In this document: positions 1-7,387 of the stretch, one piece after another
Layout: each line of letters begins with the position of its first letter
Position numbering within the stretch: position 1 is the first letter of the stretch
Assembly: GCF_001439635.1 (NCBI RefSeq)
Contig: NZ_LMBZ01000018.1
Coordinates: forward strand, 52,384 to 116,383
Source of the DNA: Solibacillus cecembensis
GTDB lineage: Bacteria; Bacillota; Bacilli; Bacillales_A; Planococcaceae
DNA length: 64,000 bases
Reading direction: 5' to 3'
Translations under genes and position numbers: made by a program
The notes under the pieces: model-generated
What the model saw: the letters and a program-made list of their open reading frames with translations, nothing else
What the model was told of the DNA's origin: nothing
Database searches by the model: none

Positions 1-2
1 CA

Positions 3-707
3 TACTCAGGTCGCTGTACATTATCGAACCATATGACAGCGCGTGACTCTAACCGTGGCGGTTGTTGCCAATCTTGTCGTTGGGATTATGATTTATATGA
101 AAACAATGACGGGGAAGAAGTGGCATTGTTTAATGAAGGTGAAGCACCATTCGCCATGAGCCCGAAAGATTTAAAATTAATCGAATCCATTCCACATATG
201 ATCGAGCTAGGTATTGATTCGTTAAAAGTAGAAGGTCGTATGAAATCGATTCACTACGTAGCAACGGTTATTTCTGTGTATCGTAAAGTCATTGATGCGT
301 ACTGTGCGGACCCTGTAAACTTCCAAATTAAAAAGGAATGGTTGGTAGAATTAGCGCGCTGTGCAAACCGTGCTGCTGCTTCATCATTCTTTGAAGGTGA
401 ACCGAGCTACAAGCAACAAATGTTTGGTTTCCATTCACATAAAATGAAATGGGACTTTGCTGGTCTTGTGTTAGATTACGATGTGGATACACAAATGGTC
501 ACATTAGAGCAACGTAACCACTTCAAAATGGGTGATACGATTGAATTTTTCGGTCCAAATATGGAAACATTTGAACAAACAGTTGGACAACTTTGGGATG
601 AGGACGGCGAAGAGTTAGATGTTGCACGTCATCCATTACAAATTGTGAAATTTAAAGTAGAGTACCCTGTTTCAAAACTTGATATGATGCGAAAGGAGAA
701 TAAATAA
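3..707 (+). CDS. trhP2: U32-family tRNA hydroxylation protein TrhP (YrrO-like), 5' partial
   Basis: The reading frame is open from the window edge, so the N-terminus lies upstream. The first visible residues, YSGRCTLSNHMTARDSNRGG followed by CCQSC, are the conserved Cys/Gly-rich segment of peptidase-U32-like proteins. That family (B. subtilis YrrN/YrrO, E. coli TrhP) makes 5-hydroxyuridine at tRNA wobble position 34 rather than acting as a protease. The C-terminal half carries the usual beta-rich extension. The stop codon directly abuts the udk start, with an AAAGGAG site inside the gene end, so the two are co-transcribed as in B. subtilis yrrMNO-udk. Choosing TrhP2 over TrhP1 rests on gene order only. 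Confidence 0.85.
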   Translation, partial: YSGRCTLSNHMTARDSNRGGCCQSCRWDYDLYENNDGEEVALFNEGEAPFAMSPKDLKLIESIPHMIELGIDSLKVEGRMKSIHYVATVISVYRKVIDAYCADPVNFQIKKEWLVELARCANRAAASSFFEGEPSYKQQMFGFHSHKMKWDFAGLVLDYDVDTQMVTLEQRNHFKMGDTIEFFGPNMETFEQTVGQLWDEDGEELDVARHPLQIVKFKVEYPVSKLDMMRKENK

Positions 708-1343
708 ATGTCAAAGCGCCCAGTTGTTATCGGGATAGCAGGTGGTTCATGCTCGGGGAAAACGAGTGTAACGAAAGCCATTTATGATGTCTACCGTGAG
801 CATTCAGTTGTTGTCATTGAACAAGATTATTATTATAAGGATCAAAGTCATATGACATTTGAGCAGCGTCTTGATACAAATTATGACCATCCTTTAGCCT
901 TTGATACAGATTTATTAATCGAGCATATCCATGCATTACTTGATTACAAAGCGATTGAAAAGCCGGTCTATGATTACGTTAACCATACGCGTTCAGATGA
1001 AGTTATTACAGTTGAACCACAGGATGTCATCATTATTGAAGGTATCCTCGTATTAGAAGATGAACGCTTACGTAATTTAATGGATATCAAACTTTTCGTT
1101 GACACGGATTCAGATTTACGTATTATTCGTCGTATTCAACGTGACATTAAAGAACGCGGACGTACAGCAGATTCTGTCATCGACCAATATTTATCAGCGG
1201 TTCGTCCAATGCATAATATGTTCATTGAACCGACAAAACGCTATGCAGATGTCATCATTCCAGAAGGTGGCGGAAACAACGTGGCAATTGATTTAATGGT
1301 CACGAAAATAAAAACAATTCTTGAATCTAATTCAATTGTGTAA
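708..1343 (+). CDS. udk: Uridine kinase
   Basis: This 211-residue protein has the Udk P-loop GGSCSGKT at about residues 12-19 and the DYYYKDQSHM substrate loop typical of uridine/cytidine kinases. It phosphorylates uridine and cytidine with ATP or GTP in pyrimidine salvage in the cytosol. Length matches the family (about 210 residues). AAAGGAG lies 9 nt upstream of the ATG, inside the preceding gene. The order U32 protein-udk-greA is the B. subtilis order. Confidence 0.96.
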   Translation: MSKRPVVIGIAGGSCSGKTSVTKAIYDVYREHSVVVIEQDYYYKDQSHMTFEQRLDTNYDHPLAFDTDLLIEHIHALLDYKAIEKPVYDYVNHTRSDEVITVEPQDVIIIEGILVLEDERLRNLMDIKLFVDTDSDLRIIRRIQRDIKERGRTADSVIDQYLSAVRPMHNMFIEPTKRYADVIIPEGGGNNVAIDLMVTKIKTILESNSIV

Positions 1344-1380
1344 TATGATGGGTTAGTATTTACAATATTTTTCATTTAAC

Positions 1381-1409
1381 TTGACAATATTAAATGTCAA
1401 TTATATAAG
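1381..1409 (+). promoter_or_regulatory. Candidate sigma-A promoter for greA
   Basis: TTGACA (1381-1386), a 17-nt spacer and TATAAG (1404-1409) form a near-consensus sigma-A promoter in the udk-greA gap. It would give a leader of roughly 240 nt before greA. A second isolated TTGACA occurs at 1533 without a good -10. The rest of the 1344-1656 gap is AT-rich and shows no other feature I can name. Confidence 0.5.
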
Positions 1410-1656
1410 TATTAGCGAAATTCGGGTGCTAGTAATTACTGTGTAAAATGCCTTCTATATTCGGCCATTTGCACATAGTATGAACTAGTAGTCGGGTTTT
1501 CTATTATTTATGAATCAAAATTAATACGTGTGTTGACAAGTCGTTTGTGCATTATTTGAAGCACGTGCGCGATTTTATTATTACTATAAAAGAAAACGAT
1601 TGCAAAAAGATAGAATGCAACGGAAGTTTTCGAGCATTTACTAAGGAGTGGGAATT

Positions 1657-2142
1657 ATGTCAAACGAAAAACAGTACCCTATGACGAACGAGGGGAAACA
1701 AAAACTAGAAGCAGAATTAGAAACTTTAAAAACAGTAAAACGTCCAGAAGTAGTGGATCGTATTAAAGTAGCACGTAGCTTTGGAGATTTATCGGAAAAC
1801 TCTGAGTATGATTCGGCGAAAGAAGAGCAAGGGTTTGTTGAAGGTCGTATTTCTGCAATTGAACATATGTTACGTAATGCGGTTATCATTACAGAAGATG
1901 GTACAAGCAATGCGGTTGCATTAGGAAAAACGGTTACTTTTGATGAATTAATTAAAGGCAAGCGCGCAAACTTTGAGGAAAGCTATATTATCGTTGGTTC
2001 AGCGGAAGCAGACCCAGTGGAAGGTAAAATTTCAAACGACTCACCAATTGCGAAAGCATTAATGGGTCACCAAGTGGACGATGTTGTAAAACTAGTAACA
2101 CCAGGTGGCGAAATGGAAGTTGTTATTTTAGAAATTAAATAA
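1657..2142 (+). CDS. greA: Transcription elongation factor GreA
   Basis: GreA rescues backtracked RNA polymerase by stimulating transcript cleavage. The 161-residue protein shows the N-terminal coiled coil (MTNEGKQKLEAELETL) and the GDLSENSEYDSAKEEQ tip with its acidic pair. It also has the C-terminal FKBP-like domain ending SPIAKALMGHQVDDVV. The ATG at 1657 is chosen over an in-frame GTG at 1648 because AAGGAG at 1643-1648 is correctly spaced only for the ATG. A strong intrinsic terminator follows. Confidence 0.96.
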   Translation: MSNEKQYPMTNEGKQKLEAELETLKTVKRPEVVDRIKVARSFGDLSENSEYDSAKEEQGFVEGRISAIEHMLRNAVIITEDGTSNAVALGKTVTFDELIKGKRANFEESYIIVGSAEADPVEGKISNDSPIAKALMGHQVDDVVKLVTPGGEMEVVILEIK

Positions 2143-2145
2143 TTA

Positions 2146-2184
2146 AAAGGTAGTTAGCAAACTTGGCTAACTACCTTTAATTTT
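2146..2184 (+). terminator. greA intrinsic terminator
   Basis: A perfect 13-bp stem (AAAGGTAGTTAGC / GCTAACTACCTTT) with a 7-nt loop is followed by a T-rich run just after the greA stop. Confidence 0.85.
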
Positions 2185-2219
2185 GTTAAAATAGTGAAAC
2201 AAATATTGGGGGTGATTGG

Positions 2220-2888
2220 GTGGAACGAAAAAAACGATTTCAAACACGAGCACAATATACAGAAGAAAAAGCGAAATCATCTAAGTTTTACAAAATGGAT
2301 AAAATGTTGAATTACTTAATTGCCGTTGTAGCGATTTTAATTGTTGTGACGCTCGGCTGGCTTATTTCTGGGGATGATGAGTCCTCTGACCAAGCGGAAG
2401 AACAACAGCAGGTAGACAAGCCATCACAAGACGCAGTGGGACAAGGGGAAGACAGCGAAGACCAGTCCACGCCAACTGAAGGACAATCGAACGAAGAGGA
2501 TGAAGAGCCAGTAGCAGACACTGAGCAAGATGTTGACCAGTCAAACACAGTGGTGACACCTTCCGCCGAACCTAATGTCAAAGAAGTGCACACAAATGCA
2601 GATTGGCCAGCGTATCCAACTGCGCAAACAGGTGAGCATGTTTCTACCTTTGAAAAAGGGCATATTGATTACGAAGAAAAATTGAAGGCGATTTTTAGCG
2701 TTCTTGATATTGAGCAAGAAAATAGTATCGTCTGGAGAGTGGGAAATAACGGCGATGCACAATCAGCAATCGCAGTCGTCCATTCAAAAGATAAAGGAAA
2801 AATATACCGTGTCAGCATCGAATGGGGTGACAATGAAGGCTGGAAACCAATCCAGTATGAAGTGTTAAATTCATTAGAAGGAATTTAG
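2220..2888 (+). CDS. yrrS: YrrS-like DUF1510 membrane protein
   Basis: The 222-residue protein has a basic N-terminus, one membrane segment at about residues 27-49, a long acidic Glu/Asp/Gln/Ser linker (about 52-125) and a folded C-terminal domain. That domain begins near WPAYPTAQTGEHVSTF and resembles DUF1510 (B. subtilis YrrS). The function is not known. In B. subtilis yrrS follows the penicillin-binding protein gene yrrR; no such gene lies here between greA and this ORF. The start is GTG, with GGGGGTGA upstream. The acidic linker suggests an extracytoplasmic tether for the C-terminal domain (inference). Confidence 0.8.
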   Translation: MERKKRFQTRAQYTEEKAKSSKFYKMDKMLNYLIAVVAILIVVTLGWLISGDDESSDQAEEQQQVDKPSQDAVGQGEDSEDQSTPTEGQSNEEDEEPVADTEQDVDQSNTVVTPSAEPNVKEVHTNADWPAYPTAQTGEHVSTFEKGHIDYEEKLKAIFSVLDIEQENSIVWRVGNNGDAQSAIAVVHSKDKGKIYRVSIEWGDNEGWKPIQYEVLNSLEGI

Positions 2889-2966
2889 TACGAACAGTGA
2901 GTGGAAGTTATTTTTGAAAATTAGTTAAAGAAAATGTTCAATATATATAAGTTAAACAAAAGATTC

Positions 2967-3244
2967 TATCCTTTTGATGTAAGTTTTCTAATATAGCTTC
3001 TAATAAAGTATGTGCTAGCTAAGCACATGAGACGCACAGTTTTGTTGTACAAATCTGTACGACTCATCTGTGTGCTTTGTGCAAGGCCAGCCTCAATAAA
3101 GTTTTGCCTTCTAAAGCTTTCTGCATTTATTGCGCCGCTACCGTGGGATGCGGCGTTATCCTCAATAAAGTTTGTCCCATTGGAAAAGGTCTAACCTATT
3201 TCTTTTCCAGTCAGGAGAAAAAATTATATAACCTTTGTGTAAAA
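2967..3244 (+). repeat. Dispersed repeat R2, copy A
   Basis: About 278 bp here match, collinearly and with scattered substitutions, the reverse complement of 12675-12958. Shared blocks include CTTCTAATAAAGTATGTGC, CATCTGTGTGCTTTGTGCAA, CTTCTAAAGCTTTCTGCATT and AAATTATATAACCTTTGTG. Internal hairpins are visible: AAGCACATGAG pairs with CTCATCTGTGTGCTT, and GCCGC pairs with GCGGC. This copy lacks about 12 nt (a GGCTGG arm) present in copy B. No convincing coding frame crosses it. The family is not one I recognise. Confidence 0.8.
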
Positions 3245-3395
3245 TTAAACCTTTTTAACGGTGGAAACAGGCTGTAAAAGTGGGAATAAACGGCATGTTT
3301 GCAGTCTCGACTGATTTTATTGTTGGACTCATTTTTCAATAAAGAGATTGAGTAGCTGAAATTAACTTCATATTAAAAAAATGATTAGAGACTGG

Positions 3396-3573
3396 AATGC
3401 AGGGGAGGAGAGTGTAGCTGACGGCTGGCGCCTTTCGCTACAGAGCAAAGCTTCCTGCGGGAACAGTACGTGCGGAAAATCCACTTGTTTCGAGGTGTAC
3501 CGAGAAGCAAGTTAGTTGGAGCCGTGCCCGCGGAAAGCGTCCGACCCGGAATGGAAATCAACTCCCCCTTTTT
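3396..3573 (+). repeat. GC-rich dispersed repeat (R3), single copy here
   Basis: This GC-rich island in AT-rich intergenic DNA has complementary ends (AGGGGAG at 3401, CTCCCCCT at 3562) and internal blocks such as CTTCCTGCGGGAACAG, GCCGTGCCCGCGGAAAGCGT and GGAATGGAAATCAAC. From memory, blocks ending in GGAAATCAAC recur as dispersed noncoding repeats in many Bacillaceae genomes. Only one copy is in this window, so the repeat status rests on that recollection. Confidence 0.5.
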
Positions 3574-3622
3574 AGATAGGATTTTTAATGAATTATTTAT
3601 AAGCTAGTATTATAGCTTTACC

Positions 3623-3651
3623 TTGACGAAATATAGAGGATTGCTTATTTT
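3623..3651 (+). promoter_or_regulatory. Candidate promoter for mtnN
   Basis: TTGACG (3623-3628), a 17-nt spacer and TATTTT (3646-3651) precede mtnN by about 115 nt and lie just beyond the repeat-filled gap 2889-3573. Confidence 0.4.
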
Positions 3652-3766
3652 AAGAAGAGTGTTTTATTTAAATTTAGCAGAAAACTCCTACTGAATTTAG
3701 ATAAACCTTCGGAGAAATTCAAAAATTATCCGAGGTGTGATTGATATAACTGGAGGAATGAAAATT

Positions 3767-4459
3767 ATGAAAATTGCTGTAATCGGTGCTATGGAACAAG
3801 AAGTAGAATTATTACGTGGAGCATTGCAAAATGTCGAAACAATCTCTATTGCCAATAGTGAGTATACGACGGGTACTTACGACGGGAAGGACGTTGTATT
3901 ATTAAAAAGTGGGATTGGTAAAGTAAATGCCGCTATGTCTACAACGATTTTATTACAACAATTCAAACCCGATGTCGTGATTAATACAGGCTCTGCTGGT
4001 GGTTTTGATACAGCTTTAGAAGTTGGTGCAATCGTTATTTCAGATGAAGTTCGCCATCATGACGTAGACGTTACTGTATTCGGCTATGAAATTGGCCAAA
4101 TGGCGGGTATGCCAGCTGCTTATAAATCAGATGCAAAACTAATGGAAGTTGCTAAGCAAGCTGTTACGGAGGTAGGAGAGCATCAATACGGAATAGGCTT
4201 AATTTGCTCTGGAGACGTATTTATGAGCAATCCACAACGTGTAGAAGCTGTACGTAAAGATTTCCCGACAATGAAGGCAGTCGAAATGGAAGCAGCTGCA
4301 GTTGCACAAGTATGTCATCAGTTTGATACACCATTTGTCGTTATTCGTGCATTATCAGATATCGCTGGTCAAGAATCAAACATTAGTTTTGATGAGTTTT
4401 TACCTGTTGCAGCAAAACATTCGACTGAAATTGTATTAAAAGCGATTTCCATTCTATAA
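3767..4459 (+). CDS. mtnN: 5'-methylthioadenosine/S-adenosylhomocysteine nucleosidase
   Basis: MtnN (Pfs) hydrolyses methylthioadenosine and S-adenosylhomocysteine to adenine plus the thioribose/ribosyl-homocysteine. This feeds methionine salvage and the activated-methyl cycle. The protein has 230 residues, the family norm. Key segments are GAMEQEVELL (catalytic Glu near residue 12), GSAGGFD, SGDVFMS, VEMEAAAVAQVC (ribose-binding Met-Glu) and RALSDIAG (catalytic Asp). The ATG at 3767 is preferred to one at 3758 because TGGAGG at 3751-3756 is only 1 nt from the latter. A weak hairpin plus T-run follows. Confidence 0.95.
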   Translation: MKIAVIGAMEQEVELLRGALQNVETISIANSEYTTGTYDGKDVVLLKSGIGKVNAAMSTTILLQQFKPDVVINTGSAGGFDTALEVGAIVISDEVRHHDVDVTVFGYEIGQMAGMPAAYKSDAKLMEVAKQAVTEVGEHQYGIGLICSGDVFMSNPQRVEAVRKDFPTMKAVEMEAAAVAQVCHQFDTPFVVIRALSDIAGQESNISFDEFLPVAAKHSTEIVLKAISIL

Positions 4460-4488
4460 TTCAAAATTCTTTCATAAATTATAGAGAT

Positions 4489-4520
4489 AACTGTTAAAAA
4501 ATTCACAGTCAGTTTTTTTA
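4489..4520 (+). terminator. Weak terminator after mtnN
   Basis: A 5-bp stem (ACTGT / ACAGT, with an alternative AACTG / CAGTT) is followed by seven T residues. Confidence 0.35.
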
Positions 4521-4575
4521 TTAAATGTTAGGGTACAAGGAGAGTATACTATCGTTTTTTAAGGAGGCAAATCAG

Positions 4576-4662
4576 ATGGTTTTTTTAATGACAATCGCGG
4601 TAGGTATTACAACAGTTGCAGGTTTAATTATGTTCGCTGAAACAAGTGAAGATACAAATTAG
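4576..4662 (+). CDS. 28-residue membrane peptide, unknown
   Basis: A short ORF with a textbook AAGGAGG site 8 nt before its ATG encodes MVFLMTIAVGITTVAGLIMF followed by AETSEDTN: one hydrophobic helix and a short acidic tail. It stands between mtnN and the bidirectional terminator ahead of sigK, so it is a free-standing small gene or a late part of the mtnN transcript. I do not recognise the family. The strong ribosome binding site and the clean membrane-helix composition are the arguments that it is translated. Confidence 0.55.
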   Translation: MVFLMTIAVGITTVAGLIMFAETSEDTN

Positions 4663-4700
4663 TCCGAACATATTGTTTTGACGTATAGCATAAACGAGCG

Positions 4701-4734
4701 AAAAAAGGTTGCCATTTTATTGGCAACCTTTTTA
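4701..4734. terminator. Bidirectional terminator (small ORF / sigK)
   Basis: AAAAAAGGTTGCCA and TGGCAACCTTTTT form an 11-bp stem with an A-run before and a T-run after. It can therefore stop transcription from both the plus-strand small ORF and minus-strand sigK. Confidence 0.85.
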
Positions 4735-4748
4735 CATGCTCTAATTTG

Positions 4749-5456
4749 CTAATGCTCCATACGCTCATTATGCTTAAATTGTTGGTACAACTTGATGAGT
4801 GCTCTTTTTTCAATGCGTGAAACATAGCTTCTCGAAATATTTAAATGTTTGGCAATTTCCTTTTGCGTGAGCGGTTCAAAATTTTGAAGGCCGTAACGAT
4901 AGGAAATAATTTCTAACTCACGTGGATCTAGTGTATCTAAATATTGGTAAAGCTGTGCAAAATGTTCTTTTTGTTCGATATGATCAATGGCGGAAGGTTC
5001 TTCAAGCTGAAGTAAATCCCGAATTTGGAGCGATTGCCCTTCATTATCGGTGCCGATTGGTTCAAAGAGAGAAACATCTTTTTGTACCTTTTTTTGCGAA
5101 CGTAAATGCATTAATATTTCATTTTCAATACAGCGTGCTGCATACGTAGCTAGGCGTGTTTTTTTATCCGGTGTATAACTGCTTACTGCTTTCATTAAAC
5201 CGATTGTACCAATTGAAATATAATCATCAAGGAGCTCGTGGGATGGATGGAATTTTTTCACGACATGGGCAACTAATCGCATGTTCCGTTCAATTAATTC
5301 AATTCGTGCTTGGTCATCGCCTTCCATAAACCGGGCAATTGTTATAGCCTCTTCTTCACGTGAAAGGGGCTTATAAAATGCCTGCCCTTTTAAATAACCA
5401 AGCAGTGCGGGGATCTCAAGCCAAAGCTGAAGGAAAGAAGTAACTATAGCGCTCAA
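4749..5456 (-). CDS. sigK: Sporulation sigma factor SigK (pro-sigma-K)
   Basis: Sigma-K directs late mother-cell gene expression, including spore coat genes. The ORF carries an N-terminal hydrophobic pro-sequence (SAIVTSFLQLWLEIPALLGYL), then region 2 (RNMRLVAHVVKKF, LLDDYISIGTIGLMKAV, RLATYAARCIENEILMHLR) and region 4 (LTQKEIAKHLNISRSYVSRI). The gene is continuous, with no skin-type element splitting it. The TTG at 5456 is chosen because AAAGGA is spaced 8 nt from it and the pro-sequence length then fits B. subtilis; an ATG at 5465 directly abuts that site. The N-terminal pro-peptide implies processing by SpoIVFB. Confidence 0.93.
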   Translation of the reverse strand: MSAIVTSFLQLWLEIPALLGYLKGQAFYKPLSREEEAITIARFMEGDDQARIELIERNMRLVAHVVKKFHPSHELLDDYISIGTIGLMKAVSSYTPDKKTRLATYAARCIENEILMHLRSQKKVQKDVSLFEPIGTDNEGQSLQIRDLLQLEEPSAIDHIEQKEHFAQLYQYLDTLDPRELEIISYRYGLQNFEPLTQKEIAKHLNISRSYVSRIEKRALIKLYQQFKHNERMEH

Positions 5457-5482
5457 GCGATACATCCTTTCGTCTTTTCGAC

Positions 5483-5490
5483 AGTATATG
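5483..5490 (-). promoter_or_regulatory. Possible sigma-E-like -10 of sigK
   Basis: On the minus strand CATATACT lies about 27 nt before the TTG start and resembles the sigma-E -10 (CATACAMT). I see no clear matching -35. Confidence 0.3.
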
Positions 5491-5511
5491 ACGTAATTCG
5501 CGGAGAAATGA

Positions 5512-5549
5512 AAAAAAGTGTAAGAAGCAATTTGCTCTTACACTTTTTT
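5512..5549. terminator. Terminator at the end of pssA
   Basis: A 14-bp stem (AAAAAAGTGTAAGA / TCTTACACTTTTTT) with a 10-nt loop overlaps the pssA stop codon. A/T runs on both sides suit termination of minus-strand pssA. Confidence 0.8.
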
Positions 5550-6077
5550 TAACGTAAATGTACTGACCATTAATAAAGCTAAAACCGGGAATAAAATCAT
5601 GTAAAACATTGCTGAGAACACATCTGTAAAAAAGAATGAAAATGTCAACAATGTACCTGCTGCTGTAATTGGTAGTCCTATAAAATAGCCTGTTGAATCC
5701 ATGACGTTAAAGCGTGCTAAGCGCAATGCTCCTGCTGCGATATACATAACAGCCATCATCATACCCGTAACACCGTAATCCGTTAATGCCATCTCATACA
5801 TTAATAATGCAGGTGCCACACCAAATGAAATAATATCCGCCATGGAATCCAGCTGCTTACCGAGTTCAGATTCTTGATTGAACTTACGCGCGACCTTGCC
5901 ATCATAACGATCTAAAAATGCAGCGATAAATATTAATAATACACTATAACTATAAGATTCATTTAGTGTAGACATGATCGCAGCGCCACCAAATGACATA
6001 TTTGTAATCGTAATAATATTGGCAGCATTTGCCTTTAATTTTTTTACTGTTGAATCGACTTTTTGAAGTAGAAACAT
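5538..6077 (-). CDS. pssA: CDP-diacylglycerol--serine O-phosphatidyltransferase
   Basis: PssA makes phosphatidylserine from CDP-diacylglycerol and serine, the first committed step to phosphatidylethanolamine. The 179-residue protein contains the CDP-alcohol phosphatidyltransferase signature at about residues 53-80 (DRYDGKVARKFN, then ELGKQLDSMAD), with the metal-binding aspartates spaced as expected, plus several membrane helices. AAAGGAGT precedes the ATG. The gene diverges from psd, whose product decarboxylates the PssA product; in B. subtilis the two share an operon. Confidence 0.95.
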   Translation of the reverse strand: MFLLQKVDSTVKKLKANAANIITITNMSFGGAAIMSTLNESYSYSVLLIFIAAFLDRYDGKVARKFNQESELGKQLDSMADIISFGVAPALLMYEMALTDYGVTGMMMAVMYIAAGALRLARFNVMDSTGYFIGLPITAAGTLLTFSFFFTDVFSAMFYMILFPVLALLMVSTFTLKKV

Positions 6078-6190
6078 CGGAACACTCCTTTGCTCAATAA
6101 CTATTTTTCTATTATACTTGGAAATTTCGAAAAAGGTAAGAGCTTAATAATAATAGGCACTTTCCATTAACGCCTATACATTATATAATT

Positions 6191-6291
6191 TAACTTGCTT
6201 CAGCAGATGTCCCCTACTTCTAGAAGGGGGATAAATGCCAAGCTTGCCCATAATTTCAGTGTAGGGTTCAAACCCTGGCTGAATCAAGTTA
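6191..6291 (+). repeat. Hairpin domain 5' of R1 copy 1
   Basis: TAACTTGCTTCAGC (6191-6204) and GCTGAATCAAGTTA (6278-6291) form a 14-bp stem with one mismatch. It encloses CCCCTACTTCTAGAAGGGGG and AGGGTTCAAACCCT, both hairpins. The second resembles a tRNA T-arm sequence. The left arm with flanks (19 nt) recurs exactly at 13752-13770. Confidence 0.6.
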
Positions 6292-6292
6292 A

Positions 6293-6380
6293 AGCCCCGG
6301 CGGATGTCACAGATTTTTTAGTGGACTTTTCGAGCAAACTCGAAAAAAATCTGGACGCAATTACGCCAAGGCGTAATTGA
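6293..6380 (+). repeat. Structured repeat R1, copy 1
   Basis: The core begins AGCCCCGGCGGATGTCACAG and ends in GGACGC plus the perfect hairpin AATTACGCC-AA-GGCGTAATT. CAGATTTT pairs with AAAATCTG around a variable apical hairpin (TTTTCGAG / CTCGAAAA). Three other cores lie at 7201-7307 (minus), 31297-31447 and 53908-53997. It sits immediately upstream of psd in the same orientation. Confidence 0.85.
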
Positions 6381-6417
6381 TTTTTATACCGCAGAGTAGA
6401 ACATTGGAGGTCTATGG

Positions 6418-7200
6418 ATGAAAGAAAAATTATATCAAAGCTTAATAGAACTTTCTAATGGTAAAACATCTTCGAAAATTTTACAATTAGCAGTTCAGTC
6501 TGTTGTAAGTAAAAAGCTTATTCGAAACTATAGTAACTTATACGATATTAACCTAGAAGAAGTTTCAAAATCTACCGAACAATTTTCAAGCTTGCATGAT
6601 TTTTTTACGCGTCAATTAAAAGAAGATGCGCGACCAATTGATCAGCAACCAAATATTTTTTCGAGTCCGGTCGATGCAAAAATTGAAGCATTCGGTGAAA
6701 TTGTTGATGGCATGACGTTTACTGTAAAAAATAAACCGTATTCATTAATGGATTTGTTAGGAAATGAAACACAGGCAAAGCGTTATGAAAACGGTCAATA
6801 TATTGTTTTTTATTTGAGTCCAGCTGATTATCATAGGATTCATAGCCCGATTGATGGGCAAGTAAAGCGACAATACGTACTTGGACGAAAATCATATCCA
6901 GTCAATCAAATGGGTTTAACATTCGGAAAAAAACCACTTAGCCATAATTATCGTATGATTAGTGAAATCGAATATAACGGCGAGCAGACGACTGCTTTTA
7001 TAAAAGTAGGTGCAACATTTGTCAATTCGATTGAATTAACGAATGTGACAAAGACTTGGCAAAAAGGCGAAGAAGTAGGCTATTTTACATTTGGTTCAAC
7101 GGTTGTCATGCTATTTGAAGAAAATGCTGTGCAATTTAACGAACGAGTTGTACAAGGAACAATGATTAAAATGGGAGAAGCCTTCGCAACTATGCTATAA
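6418..7200 (+). CDS. psd: Phosphatidylserine decarboxylase proenzyme
   Basis: Psd converts phosphatidylserine to phosphatidylethanolamine at the membrane using a pyruvoyl cofactor made by self-cleavage. The 260-residue protein has the conserved DYHRIHSPIDG segment (about 138-148) and a C-terminal FGSTVVML, where cleavage at Gly-Ser would generate the pyruvoyl group (the LGST motif is FGST here). ATTGGAGG lies upstream of the ATG. The gene is bracketed by R1 copy 1 (plus) and copy 2 (minus), and no other gene shares this interval. Confidence 0.94.
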   Translation: MKEKLYQSLIELSNGKTSSKILQLAVQSVVSKKLIRNYSNLYDINLEEVSKSTEQFSSLHDFFTRQLKEDARPIDQQPNIFSSPVDAKIEAFGEIVDGMTFTVKNKPYSLMDLLGNETQAKRYENGQYIVFYLSPADYHRIHSPIDGQVKRQYVLGRKSYPVNQMGLTFGKKPLSHNYRMISEIEYNGEQTTAFIKVGATFVNSIELTNVTKTWQKGEEVGYFTFGSTVVMLFEENAVQFNERVVQGTMIKMGEAFATML

Positions 7201-7307
7201 TCAATTACGCATAAAAGTAACTGCGTCCAGATTTCGAATATTTTTTATATAGGCCAACAAAGCACCGAACAGGCCGCTCTTCAAAATCTGTGACATCCGC
7301 CGGGGCT
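7201..7307 (-). repeat. Structured repeat R1, copy 2 (inverted)
   Basis: On the minus strand it starts AGCCCCGGCGGATGTCACAG at 7307 and ends with AATCTGGACGC and a diverged hairpin CAGTTAC / GTAATTG. The latter stays paired through one G-U. The apical insert differs completely from copy 1 and contains GCGGCC/GGCC complementarity. It begins right after the psd stop codon. Confidence 0.8.
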
Positions 7308-7309
7308 AG

Positions 7310-7359
7310 CTTTTCCTTCGTTCAGTGCATGTTGGAACACTCACTGAACGAAGGAAAAG
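7310..7359. repeat. Perfect 18-bp inverted repeat beside R1 copy 2
   Basis: CTTTTCCTTCGTTCAGTG (7310-7327) is exactly complementary to 7342-7359 with a 14-nt loop. It lies 5' of the core in R1 orientation, as the other hairpin domain does at copy 1. It could also terminate transcription, but no long T-run follows. Confidence 0.75.
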
Positions 7360-7387
7360 GAATAAATTTTAGTAAGGGGTCACGACT

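Noticed and set aside
1531..1575. Second greA promoter from TTGACA at 1533
   Set aside because: No acceptable -10 is found 16-18 nt downstream.
3012..3277. Short frames within R2 copy A
   Set aside because: They are not kept open in copy B and lack start signals; the interval is noncoding repeat.
6195..6380. A 61-codon frame across R1 copy 1
   Set aside because: It has no ribosome binding site and consists of the repeat's hairpins. The homologous frames in other copies are shifted or broken, so it is not a protein.
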